Below, one piece after another: positions 16,266 through 24,188 of a DNA stretch of 64,000 nucleotides. Source of the stretch: Cytophagales bacterium. GTDB taxonomy: Bacteria > Bacteroidota > Bacteroidia > Cytophagales > Cyclobacteriaceae. The DNA lies in NCBI GenBank assembly GCA_020403045.1, contig JADBYK010000038.1, positions 1 through 64,000 of the forward strand. Reading direction: 5' to 3'. The notes under the pieces were generated by a model. The model saw only the letters and a list, made by a program, of their open reading frames with translations. It had not been told where the DNA came from and ran no database searches. Each line of letters begins with the position of its first letter. Positions within the stretch are counted from its first letter, which is position 1. The position numbers were made by a program, and so were the translations under genes.

Positions 16266-17591
16266 TTACTTATACCTCTTACCTTTCTTCACCACCATTT
16301 TCACATCCTGAAGCAAATCAATATGTCGAAGTACATCGCCTTTCACGGCTATGATGTCGGCATATTTGCCTTCGCTTACGGTGCCAAAATCTTTGTCTAC
16401 GCCCATCGCCACCGATGGCCAATAAGTCGCGGCACGAATGGTGTACATCGGATCAAAACCAAACTTGTTCACCCACACATCCAGTTCGTTCCACGTGCTC
16501 TGACTATGAAACTTCATGGGGATGCCACTATCAGTTCCGATTAGCAAAACCACTCCGGCTTCTTTCAGTTGCTTCACTTTACGTTCCAGGGTTGGCTTGC
16601 GAATGGGGTTCAGTTGAAAGTAACTTAACTGTCCGGGTTTGGCGATGGATTGTTTGATGTCTTTGATAATCGAGTCGGGCAAGTCCAGGTGCCAGGTTGT
16701 ATTGTCGAGGTGTTCGGGGTTGTCGCGCACATTTTCAAAGTTGTAAAGCCCCTCTACGGTGGGCGTCCAAAAAAGTGGACCGAGACTCATTTTTGCGGTG
16801 CGCTCTTTAATCATCGCCATGATGTCGTCCGGATATTCTGGTGCCGCTGCCAAACCGGTGTGCTCAAAACAATCTACCCCTGCTTTCATCCCTCTGCGGA
16901 TTTCTTCGGGACGATGCGAGTGACCTACCACCTTCAGTTTATTCTTGTGTGCTTCGTCTACTACCGCCATCACCTCGTCCATGGTCATGTCGTCTTGATC
17001 GATGAGTTTGATACAATTCACTCCCGCTTTCGCCAGTTGCTGCACTTTGGCTCGGGCATCGGCTACGCCATTCACACCCCACCGAAAGGATTCAGTGCCA
17101 GGGTAAGGTGCGTGTTGTATAAATGGGCCGCTCATGTACATCGTTGGGCCTGGTAGTTCTCCTTTGTTAATACGATCACGCACCGACAAACTGGCCTCCA
17201 ATGGGCCACCTAAATCTCGCGCGCTCGTCACTCCCCCCATTAGTAATTGATGGGCAGATGCAGGCATGATAATATCTTTTGCCGCCTTCAAATATTTTTT
17301 GTCCCAATGCGTGTAGTTGCTGTGTCCATTGATGTAGAGGTGCACGTGCATGTCCCACAGGCCGGGCATCACGCTCATGCCTTCGGTGGAGATGACCTCC
17401 GCGCCTTTGGGTATGTCGATGTTACCCACTGTGCCAATGGCTTTGATACGCTCGCCTTCAATGATGATGACAGAGTTTTGTAACGGTTTGCCTCCGTAGC
17501 CATCGATGAGTGTGCCACCCACCAGGGCTTTGGTTTGAGCGTGTGAAACAAACGGCAGCGCGAGCAGCAAGAGCAACAACAACTTTCTCAT
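16266..17591 (-). CDS. Secreted amidohydrolase family protein
   Basis: A 441-residue metal-dependent hydrolase of the amidohydrolase superfamily with a signal peptide (residues 1-18, cleavage before Q). Metal-site motifs are visible: DMHVHL at 80-85, a Lys in INCIKLIDQDD, VVGHSHRPEE around 222-231, and GTDSGIPM near 358, followed by the usual C-terminal composite beta domain (GKYADIIAVKGD). Relatives act as imidazolonepropionase-, prolidase- or dipeptidase-like enzymes; the substrate is unknown. It is downstream of the MreB-like gene on the same strand, separated by 98 nt. Confidence 0.88.
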   Translation of the reverse strand: MRKLLLLLLLALPFVSHAQTKALVGGTLIDGYGGKPLQNSVIIIEGERIKAIGTVGNIDIPKGAEVISTEGMSVMPGLWDMHVHLYINGHSNYTHWDKKYLKAAKDIIMPASAHQLLMGGVTSARDLGGPLEASLSVRDRINKGELPGPTMYMSGPFIQHAPYPGTESFRWGVNGVADARAKVQQLAKAGVNCIKLIDQDDMTMDEVMAVVDEAHKNKLKVVGHSHRPEEIRRGMKAGVDCFEHTGLAAAPEYPDDIMAMIKERTAKMSLGPLFWTPTVEGLYNFENVRDNPEHLDNTTWHLDLPDSIIKDIKQSIAKPGQLSYFQLNPIRKPTLERKVKQLKEAGVVLLIGTDSGIPMKFHSQSTWNELDVWVNKFGFDPMYTIRAATYWPSVAMGVDKDFGTVSEGKYADIIAVKGDVLRHIDLLQDVKMVVKKGKRYK

Positions 17592-17689
17592 ATAGTAAGT
17601 AAGTTTAGAAGGAGAGAAAGGTAGTAATTAATGTTTGCGAACACCACAACTAAGAAAAGCTTTTGATAAGTGTCTACGCACGAGAGCTG

Positions 17690-18703
17690 TTACATTAGTA
17701 CCGAGCGAAAATGATCGGGTTTTTTTAGGATTTGTGCTATTCCATTGCTCACTGAAAGTAGCGGCTGCTGATCAATATGGACAGGCAATTGAAAGGTTTT
17801 ATGTAGGCGCTCAGCAAGACCTTTGAGTTTTGCGTGGCCACCCGTTATGAACAACCCATTTTTATAAATATCCCCCGCCAACTCAGGTGGGCAGATTTCT
17901 AGTGTTTGCTGAATGCAGTTTAGAATCAACCCAAAGGGCCGCTCAAGCACACGGCACAAATCAACCTCGTTGATCCAACGTGTGGTAGGAATTCCTTCTC
18001 GCAAGTCTTTCCCTTTCACGTGAAGGCCTTGTTTGGCGGAAGCCAGAGGCTGAAAAAAGCATCCGAGTTGTCTCTTCACAAACTCGGCTGTTTTCAGTCC
18101 GATAGCAAGATGGTGTTCACGTCTGAAGTAGTGCTGAATTTCTTCGTCAAGGACATCGCCTGCGGTGCGCACTGACGTAGATACAGCTACACCTGAAAGA
18201 GATATCACTACAATTTCCGTAATACCTCCACCGATGTCAACAATTAGCTTCCCTTCTGGTTCTTGTATGTTCAGTCCCATTCCTATTGCTGCTGCGATGG
18301 GTTCATAAACAAGATGTGTCTGCCGTGCCGAGAATTGGTCGAGCGTATCTCGCAAGGCACGTTGCTCTACGGCCGTTGTGTCTAAGGGAACTCCCGAGAC
18401 TAAATAATTAAAGCGCCTTAGCATTGAGGGGCGGCTTATCTTCGCCACCATCTCCCACACCATCTTTTTTGCCGAAGCGCCATCGGAGATCACCCCGCCA
18501 TGCAGGGGGCGAATAGAATGTAGATACGAATGGGTTTTCTCTAACATTTGATAAGCCTGTTCGCCCACGGCTTCCACCTTTTGAGTATTGCTATCCATTA
18601 CAATAACGGATGGCTCACTCAACAATAAGTGAGTTTGATCGCGCAGAAGGGTGTTCGTGTTGCCGAGATCTATCGCCAGATCTTGTGTTTTCGAAAATAA
18701 CAT
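17690..18703 (-). CDS. Divergent MreB-like actin-fold protein
   Basis: A 337-residue cytoplasmic actin-fold ATPase close to MreB in length and motif order: phosphate-1 AIDLGNTNTLL at 11-21, the IRPLHGGVISDGASAKKM segment (about 64-81), phosphate-2 VDIGGGITEIVVIS at about 155-168, and the adenosine motif FITGGHAKLKGL near the C-terminus. Canonical MreB usually reads GxANT and TGGGALL(R/K)GL, so several signature positions are changed. The usual mreC/mreD/mrdA neighbours are absent. It therefore looks like a second, orphan MreB paralogue rather than the main rod-shape protein; that is inference. Confidence 0.8.
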   Translation of the reverse strand: MLFSKTQDLAIDLGNTNTLLRDQTHLLLSEPSVIVMDSNTQKVEAVGEQAYQMLEKTHSYLHSIRPLHGGVISDGASAKKMVWEMVAKISRPSMLRRFNYLVSGVPLDTTAVEQRALRDTLDQFSARQTHLVYEPIAAAIGMGLNIQEPEGKLIVDIGGGITEIVVISLSGVAVSTSVRTAGDVLDEEIQHYFRREHHLAIGLKTAEFVKRQLGCFFQPLASAKQGLHVKGKDLREGIPTTRWINEVDLCRVLERPFGLILNCIQQTLEICPPELAGDIYKNGLFITGGHAKLKGLAERLHKTFQLPVHIDQQPLLSVSNGIAQILKKPDHFRSVLM

Positions 18704-18844
18704 TGTGAGGTAAAGCTAGCTAAATCAGTATACCACTAAGACAAAAATTGTAAATTTTATGAATTATTCTCATGCGATCAGATCTGCCAAAGGCAACATC
18801 GCGTTCATTCAAGCAGCTTGAAATAATGTGCTAGTTTGTTTGCA

Positions 18845-18937
18845 TCATTTTATTGCCTTCCCCACCGGACTCTCATCTCCCGTCATCTCCCAATTGCCGA
18901 ACGAAGTAGGGATGCAACCAACGGCATCGACTTTCAG
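18845..18937 (-). pseudogene. Decayed C-terminal remnant of a DUF885 gene
   Basis: In frame on minus this segment encodes about 30 residues (DAVGCIPTSFGNWEMTGDES then a stop at 18845). They match the C-terminus of the intact DUF885 lipoprotein at 21975-23624 in 19 of the last 28 residues, including the same end point. An in-frame TAA at 18938-18940 and unrelated sequence upstream show that the rest of the gene is gone. The remaining DNA in 18704-19114 has no other recognisable gene. Confidence 0.75.
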
Positions 18938-19114
18938 TTATTCCATAAACCATGAACCCCACCACCCCAAAGTCGATTGGCTTTTTAACAAGGCCACACC
19001 CTAGCAAGAGGAATACATAGCATTGCGCACGCTCGTACTCAATTGCGGGCTGGTGGAATAATTGAATAGGGCTGCCCGCGACTTCTTCGAATCTTCTAGT
19101 CGTATATTCGCTAT

Positions 19115-19714
19115 ATGAATGCAAACTCCATCATACAAGCCTCTATTGATTTTATTGATTCTAAACTGTCGGCTTTGTCAGATGATTGTAAGAAGGACTT
19201 TGCAAAGAGGCTTCGGCTCGAGTCGCAACCGGCAAATACCACGTTAGTGAAAGAAGGCGAATTTTCAGACAAGCTATTTTTCATCTATGCGGGCAGTGTA
19301 CGCGCCTACTATATAAAGGACGCTAAAAACATAACTGATTGGTTTGGATTTGAAAATGATTTTATCTGTGCCATCAATAGTTATTTTCTTAATATTCCCA
19401 GTCCCCATTATATTGAAACCATAGAACCAGCCACGCTACTAATCATCAATCGCCAGGACGTAAACTATTTGTGCGACACCTATCACGATTTCGACCGGTT
19501 CGGCCGACTGGCCGTTACTCAAACCATGTTGCAATTGCAACAACGCGTTGTCTCACTCCAATTTGAATCAGCTCAACAGAGGTATGAAACTTTAACAAAA
19601 TTGCGCCCCGATATCACGCAACGTGTTCCTCTAGGCCACATCGCTTCGTACTTGGGTATGACATTAGAAACGCTTAGCCGTGCTCGGCAACCCCGAAAAT
19701 CGAATTTGATTTAA
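19115..19714 (+). CDS. Crp/Fnr-family transcriptional regulator
   Basis: A 199-residue regulator with an N-terminal cyclic-nucleotide-binding-type beta-roll (about 25-130) and a C-terminal winged HTH (VPLGHIASYLGMTLETLSRA at 174-193). Length and the short C-terminus are normal for Bacteroidota members. It has only three scattered Cys residues and not the four-Cys pattern of E. coli FNR, so an FNR-type Fe-S cluster is not supported. The TATATTCG element at 19103-19110 is one mismatch from TAnnTTTG and only 4 nt from the ATG, implying a near-leaderless message. A perfect FNR-type palindrome overlaps its stop codon and probably marks its own target. Confidence 0.88.
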   Translation: MNANSIIQASIDFIDSKLSALSDDCKKDFAKRLRLESQPANTTLVKEGEFSDKLFFIYAGSVRAYYIKDAKNITDWFGFENDFICAINSYFLNIPSPHYIETIEPATLLIINRQDVNYLCDTYHDFDRFGRLAVTQTMLQLQQRVVSLQFESAQQRYETLTKLRPDITQRVPLGHIASYLGMTLETLSRARQPRKSNLI

Positions 19715-19719
19715 ATCAA
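19706..19719. promoter_or_regulatory. Perfect FNR/CRP-type operator
   Basis: TTGAT-TTAA-ATCAA is an exact match to the FNR consensus TTGAT-N4-ATCAA. It overlaps the regulator stop codon, and its centre lies 51.5 nt before the ATG of the next gene. A partial -7 element at 19742-19749 would put the site near -41.5, the class II activator position. Confidence 0.65.
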
Positions 19720-19763
19720 ATGGCATTGCCGGATTTTGCCACATCTTTCGAAAAAAATATGTT

Positions 19764-20153
19764 ATGAATCTGGCTTTACTTGCAGCAAACGCGTTGATAC
19801 TAATTACGTTTATCGCGCACACTTTTTGGGGCGACACAGAATACAGAATACTTGAGCCCGTAGATGGAAGCACTGACCATCGGGAAAAATGGACGATGGG
19901 GCGAGGTGCTTTTCATATCGTATCCGCTGATTTCTTATTGGCTTTTATCGGGCTAACACTCATCAACTTTACAGAACACGTAAAAGAAAAATCACTCATC
20001 CTTACCTTGCTGTCTATCTACTTCTTTGCTTATGGATTAGCGTTCTTATTAACGCTTATCATATCTAAAAAATTTAAAAATAGCTTTTTAAAATTAGGGC
20101 AATGGTTGCTTTTGTTTACCATTGCCGGTTTGATCTATTGGGGAAGAGAATGA
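19764..20153 (+). CDS. Small four-helix membrane protein of unknown function
   Basis: A 129-residue protein with four predicted membrane helices (about 3-20, 48-68, 77-97 and 108-124) and a polar loop at residues 22-45. I do not recognise the family. It is the first gene downstream of the FNR-type operator, and its stop overlaps the start of the cytochrome b-like gene by 4 nt (ATGA), so the two products are probably made together and may form one membrane complex. Confidence 0.75.
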   Translation: MNLALLAANALILITFIAHTFWGDTEYRILEPVDGSTDHREKWTMGRGAFHIVSADFLLAFIGLTLINFTEHVKEKSLILTLLSIYFFAYGLAFLLTLIISKKFKNSFLKLGQWLLLFTIAGLIYWGRE

Positions 20154-20767
20154 AAGAAATACGAATTCGCAAAATTCATTTTGCCAGTGGCCTGACGCTT
20201 TCCGTCTTTATTGGACTTCATTTGATGAATCATATGGCAAGTATAGCGGGTTCGGAACGGCATATTGAGCTGATGAAAATGTTGCGCAACTTTTATCGGA
20301 CACCAATCATTGAGTTTCTACTTTTTGCGGCCGTGCTGGTGCAGATATCTTCTGGTATAAGGCTTTTTCTATTGAAAAGAAAAACCAACAAGGTTGGATT
20401 TGAGCTTTTGCACATCTACACGGGTTTATACCTCGCTGCCTTTTTAGTTATTCATGTAAGCGCGGTTCTTGCTGGAAGGTTTATCCTTCATCTTGACACA
20501 AATTTTTACTTTGGCGCTGCGGGTTTAAATTCCTTTCCTGTCAACTTGTTTTTTATTCCTTACTATGGTCTTGCTATTCTTTCCTTTTTCGGTCATATCG
20601 CAGCTATCCATCATTGTAAAATGAAAAACGCTATATGGGGATTATCGGTGAGTGGGCAATCCAAAGCTATTTTGATTTTGGGGGTATTGGTTATGCTACT
20701 CATTCTTTATGGAATGACCAACGGATTTATGGGAGCCACAATACCCGAAGAATACAGACTTTATTGA
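20150..20767 (+). CDS. Putative cytochrome b-like membrane protein
   Basis: A 205-residue membrane protein with about five helices. The ATG at 20150 overlaps the previous stop (ATGA), which fixes the start better than an upstream in-frame codon. Histidines fall at 10 and 24, and at 88 and 102: two 14-residue spacings on separate helices, with further His at 28, 149, 154 and 155. Bis-His di-haem cytochromes b use such spacing, and the overall look recalls the succinate dehydrogenase/fumarate reductase cytochrome b fold. No flavoprotein or iron-sulfur subunit gene is adjacent, so haem binding and any redox role are inference. Confidence 0.7.
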   Translation: MKEIRIRKIHFASGLTLSVFIGLHLMNHMASIAGSERHIELMKMLRNFYRTPIIEFLLFAAVLVQISSGIRLFLLKRKTNKVGFELLHIYTGLYLAAFLVIHVSAVLAGRFILHLDTNFYFGAAGLNSFPVNLFFIPYYGLAILSFFGHIAAIHHCKMKNAIWGLSVSGQSKAILILGVLVMLLILYGMTNGFMGATIPEEYRLY

Positions 20768-20777
20768 AGTTCCACTT

Positions 20778-21281
20778 ATGAAAGTTATCAATGTCCACCA
20801 GCGAATCATTCATCAACCCAAATCGGCTGTAGTGGATTTATTCGATACGTTGGCCTCTAAAAATGATTTGGTGTTTGCCACCAACAAATGGCCAGCTATG
20901 AAGTTAGATAATGGGCTAACGGTGGGTTCCAAAGGAGGGCACGGGCCGATTCGTTACACAGTAGAAGCGTACTCATCTGGAGAGTTTATTCAATTTCGAT
21001 TTTCGAAGCCTCGGGGGTTTCATGGTTTTCATCGTTTTGACATTGTTGCATTGGATATTCACACAACTGAAATCAGACACATCATCGACATGCATACTTC
21101 CGGGTTCGCTTTGCTAACCTGGCCGTTGGTCATCCGGTGGCTACATGATGCGCTGATCGAAGATGCTTTTGACAAAACGGAAAATCATTTTTTGTCGCAA
21201 AAGAAAACCACGCGTTGGAGTGCTTGGGTAAAATTTCTTCGATGGTTTAGTTTACGTTTCTCCAACCATTATGTTTGGTGA
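20778..21281 (+). CDS. SRPBCC-like hypothetical protein
   Basis: A 167-residue soluble protein beginning 10 nt after the cytochrome b-like gene. The N-terminal strand with II-HQPKSAVVDLFDTLAS, a GPIRYTVEAY strand, the FRFSKPRGFHGFHRFDI strand and a long C-terminal helix (WPLVIRWLHDALIEDAFDK) suggest the SRPBCC/START ligand-binding fold. That assignment rests on pattern alone. It probably shares the transcript driven from the FNR-type site. The function is unknown. Confidence 0.65.
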   Translation: MKVINVHQRIIHQPKSAVVDLFDTLASKNDLVFATNKWPAMKLDNGLTVGSKGGHGPIRYTVEAYSSGEFIQFRFSKPRGFHGFHRFDIVALDIHTTEIRHIIDMHTSGFALLTWPLVIRWLHDALIEDAFDKTENHFLSQKKTTRWSAWVKFLRWFSLRFSNHYVW

Positions 21282-21385
21282 GAAGTTCTTAGCTATCTGC
21301 AGAATCAAAATTTAGTCATTGGTTGAACAATCGTTCGAGGCTATTGCCTAGTTTTACTTTTAGATCAAACAATGATTGGATTAAC

Positions 21386-21925
21386 ATGGAAAACTTGAAA
21401 GAAGCTCAGGCAGACATGCGTGTTGGTTATATGAATGGTGCCATCGGAGTAGTTGTGTCGGGCACGATGTGGCTCACCTCCGGATTGGTAGCTTTGGTTG
21501 ACACTTCTGCTCATGCCATCTGGGCATTATTGATTGGTGGCGTTTTTATCTTCCCCGTTAGCAGTGTAATTGAAAAAATAATCGGGCAACGTGGAGCACA
21601 TTCAAAAGGAAACCCGCTGGGTGCGCTGGCCATGGAAGGTACCATTTGGATGATCATGTGCCTGCCGTTGGCCTACGGCTTATCCCTCGTTCATCATGAG
21701 TGGTTCTTCCAGGGAATGCTGATAATTATTGGCGGTCGTTATCTGACATTTGCCACTATTTATGGTCTGCAGTTGTATTGGATATTGGGTGCGTTACTGG
21801 GCGGTGCGGGTTATGTGTTGTTTAGTTTTCAACAGGCGAGTTATGTTTCAGCATTAATGGGTGGAATAATTGAAGTCGTTTTTGGGATCTTTATGTTGAT
21901 CAGGCTGAAAAAGATTCAAAAATAA
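21386..21925 (+). CDS. DUF7010-like membrane protein
   Basis: A 179-residue protein with about six hydrophobic segments and the GNPLGALAMEGTIWM and GGRYLTFATIYGLQLYW blocks, which resemble the DUF7010 family of small membrane proteins. The ATG at 21386 begins MENLKEAQADMRVGYMNG, a typical start just before the first helix; an upstream TTG (21323) would add 21 unconvincing residues. It is separated from the SRPBCC gene by 104 nt, so it may be a separate unit. The function is unknown. Confidence 0.7.
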   Translation: MENLKEAQADMRVGYMNGAIGVVVSGTMWLTSGLVALVDTSAHAIWALLIGGVFIFPVSSVIEKIIGQRGAHSKGNPLGALAMEGTIWMIMCLPLAYGLSLVHHEWFFQGMLIIIGGRYLTFATIYGLQLYWILGALLGGAGYVLFSFQQASYVSALMGGIIEVVFGIFMLIRLKKIQK

Positions 21926-21974
21926 AATTTTGGGACTTTCAATTGATGTTAATTATATTGAACAAAACCTGAAA

Positions 21975-23624
21975 TCACTCGATCGCCTTCACCAATGGGC
22001 TCTTGTCCCCCGTCATCTCCCAATGTCCCAGCGATGTAGGTATGCAGCCAATGGCATTGAGTTGATCAAAAAAGTCTTTCACGTGGAATGGCTGCTGCTT
22101 CGATTCCTTAAGTCTTGCAAATTCTGCCAAAGCACCTTCGAGCAAGTACTTGCCGGTGATATAGCTTGAACCGTAGCCCGGTTGGCGCATGTAGAGGTGC
22201 TGTTCAAATATCAACAAGTCTTTTTCGGTTTTCATCCAACCGCGGGGCGTGTAGTCGGCATGAATTTTTCCTGCCTCTTCCATCGTCAATTCATTAGCGT
22301 GAGCATACAATGAACCAAGGCCTCGCGCGGCACGCTGGGCAATCATGATGTACACAATTTCTTTCACACGCGGGTCATCGTTGTACAAACCCGCTTGCAT
22401 GAACATTTCTTCTACTGCGGTGGCAGTGCCCTCGTTGCGCGAATCAAAAATATTGTACAACAATGGCTCCCTGCGAATAATGCTGGTGTGCGGCTCGGTA
22501 TCCATCCGCGCCAATTCAAACCAATGGTAGAAATGTGAATAGAGCGGACGCGGGTCATGATGAAGGCCAATGATGAAAAAGTTGCGCTTCTCAGCCGGAA
22601 CAAATTTGCCGAGGTTTGCACGCAGCGCAGGCTCGAAATAACTTTTCACCGTTACAATTGAGTCTTTGTCCAGAAAATTCAACAGGCTCTTGGCTGCACG
22701 TTCGGTGAGTGCCGCAAAGGCTTCCGGAGTATCCGCGGCTTTAAGTTCGGGTAAATTTCGGTTGCGATGCTCTTCCAGTTTCAAGCCTGTCCATGCGCGC
22801 GCAAGTTCGCGTTTCAGCAGCAGCACTTCGTCTTCCCACGTTAGTGGAACTAAATGTACATTTTGCTGATACCATGTGTAGTTTTCTTTTCCAATTCCGG
22901 AGGGACCTGTTTTAGATGCCGATTCCTTTTCTAGCCAAGTCGCTAAATCATTCGTAGACACAATCGCTTCTTTCACCAACGTCACAACATCAGATTGCTC
23001 GCTCACACCAGGCATTGAAAGAATGCTTTCCAAATCTTTGCTTTGCGTTTTTATATCGCGAATGCCAGCAATCCACAAATCTTTGGCATTGCCGGTGAGA
23101 TTTATTTTTGCCTCTTCATTCAAAGTTGCAATCACACGAAGTTGATTTACCAGTTTGTCTTTGCTTTCGCTTGTGAGCGGAAAGGCGTACTTCCACACAT
23201 CGATAATAGCTGCATGGGTAGGGCCTTCGTGAGCAGGCACATCACTGCGCTCTATGTACAACGTTTTATAGAAAGCCGGGTCGCGCTCCCACGGGCGCAT
23301 CACTCGATGATCAAAATCCAGTCCATTCATCTCAGCCTTCACGATGTACCAATCTATTTGTTGATTAATCGCCCAGCCAGTCGTATCAAAATTGTTTAAC
23401 CGTTGCTGCCACTTGCTTAATTCTTCCTGCTGCTTTTTCATGGCAGCCACAGAATAATCCGGTGTGCCATCTTTGAATGGAGGGCGCTGAAACTCGCGCC
23501 ATTCTTTGAACAACGTTTCCAACTCGGCATAGCTCTTAGTTTTGGGAGAATTGTTCGTTTCAACTGATTTTGAACAACTGATGACAATAAGTATCAGCAA
23601 AAGTGCGAGAGCAGATTGTTTCAT
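21975..23624 (-). CDS. DUF885 family lipoprotein
   Basis: A 549-residue exported protein. From the ATG at 23624 it begins with a lipoprotein signal ([10 protein letters not shown], Cys at about residue 17), so I prefer this start over one 12 codons upstream. The C-terminal two-thirds match DUF885, a family related to M3/M32-like metallopeptidases. The usual HExxPGH zinc motif of many DUF885 proteins is not visible; the corresponding place reads [10 protein letters not shown] followed by [12 protein letters not shown]. Peptidase activity is therefore uncertain. A decayed copy of its C-terminus lies about 3 kb away at 18845. It is divergent from the MOSC gene across 93 nt. Confidence 0.85.
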   Translation of the reverse strand: MKQSALALLLILIVISCSKSVETNNSPKTKSYAELETLFKEWREFQRPPFKDGTPDYSVAAMKKQQEELSKWQQRLNNFDTTGWAINQQIDWYIVKAEMNGLDFDHRVMRPWERDPAFYKTLYIERSDVPAHEGPTHAAIIDVWKYAFPLTSESKDKLVNQLRVIATLNEEAKINLTGNAKDLWIAGIRDIKTQSKDLESILSMPGVSEQSDVVTLVKEAIVSTNDLATWLEKESASKTGPSGIGKENYTWYQQNVHLVPLTWEDEVLLLKRELARAWTGLKLEEHRNRNLPELKAADTPEAFAALTERAAKSLLNFLDKDSIVTVKSYFEPALRANLGKFVPAEKRNFFIIGLHHDPRPLYSHFYHWFELARMDTEPHTSIIRREPLLYNIFDSRNEGTATAVEEMFMQAGLYNDDPRVKEIVYIMIAQRAARGLGSLYAHANELTMEEAGKIHADYTPRGWMKTEKDLLIFEQHLYMRQPGYGSSYITGKYLLEGALAEFARLKESKQQPFHVKDFFDQLNAIGCIPTSLGHWEMTGDKSPLVKAIE

Positions 23625-23717
23625 AGTGACGTTAATTGGTACATTCGTGGTAGATGACAAATTTAACCGAATAATTGATAGTCAAAACGGGTTCTTCTAT
23701 AACCGGTAATAGCGAGA

Positions 23718-24188
23718 ATGGAAATCAAAGAATTGATGAACCAATTTGCACAACCCGGAAGGGTAGCGTCTATTTCTATCCGACCCGAGCGGATGGGTTC
23801 TGTGAAAATGGTGGATGTTGTGTTGGCGATTCAAAACAAAGGTTTGGAGGGCGATAGAAGTAAGGGTGGCAATCGCCAGGTAACCTTTATTCAAAAAGAA
23901 CATATCGCAGCCATTTCCTCTTTTCTGGGCAAGCCTGATTTAGACTATACGCTCACGCGAAGAAACGTATTGGTAGAGGGTATCAATCTGCTTTCGCTGA
24001 AAGGAAAACAATTTCGCATTGGTGAAGCTGTATTTGAATATTCAGATGAATGTCATCCTTGCTCGCGCATGGAAGAAGCGTTGGGTGCGGGAGGATATAA
24101 CGCCATGCGGGGGCATGGCGGGATTACAGCAAAAATAGTTTTAAGTGGATTGATAAAAATCAATGATCGCCTTGTTGCCAAGATCTAA
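23718..24188 (+). CDS. MOSC-domain protein
   Basis: A 156-residue single MOSC (molybdenum cofactor sulfurase C-terminal) domain. Seen are the GLEGDRSKGGNRQVTF block at 43-58, TRRNVLVEGINL around 82-93, and the conserved ECHPCSRMEEALG at about 115-127 whose Cys is thought to carry sulfur or cofactor in the family. Stand-alone MOSC proteins detoxify N-hydroxylated bases or handle Moco sulfur; the substrate here is unknown. Its stop overlaps the stop of the convergent TPR gene by 4 nt, leaving no room for a terminator between them. Confidence 0.88.
   Translation: MEIKELMNQFAQPGRVASISIRPERMGSVKMVDVVLAIQNKGLEGDRSKGGNRQVTFIQKEHIAAISSFLGKPDLDYTLTRRNVLVEGINLLSLKGKQFRIGEAVFEYSDECHPCSRMEEALGAGGYNAMRGHGGITAKIVLSGLIKINDRLVAKI

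Noticed and set aside
18873-19124. 83-codon minus-strand frame upstream of the Crp/Fnr gene
   Set aside because: It is out of frame with the DUF885 remnant, overlaps the Crp/Fnr start and shows no domain.
22079-22094. parS-like CACGTG palindrome inside the DUF885 gene
   Set aside because: Only 13 of 16 positions match the consensus and it is inside coding sequence; likewise weak CACGTG half-sites near 18000 and 56395.
24185-24188. 4-nt overlap of convergent stops as a possible frameshift or fusion
   Set aside because: Both MOSC and TPR proteins have complete C-termini; overlap of convergent stops is ordinary.
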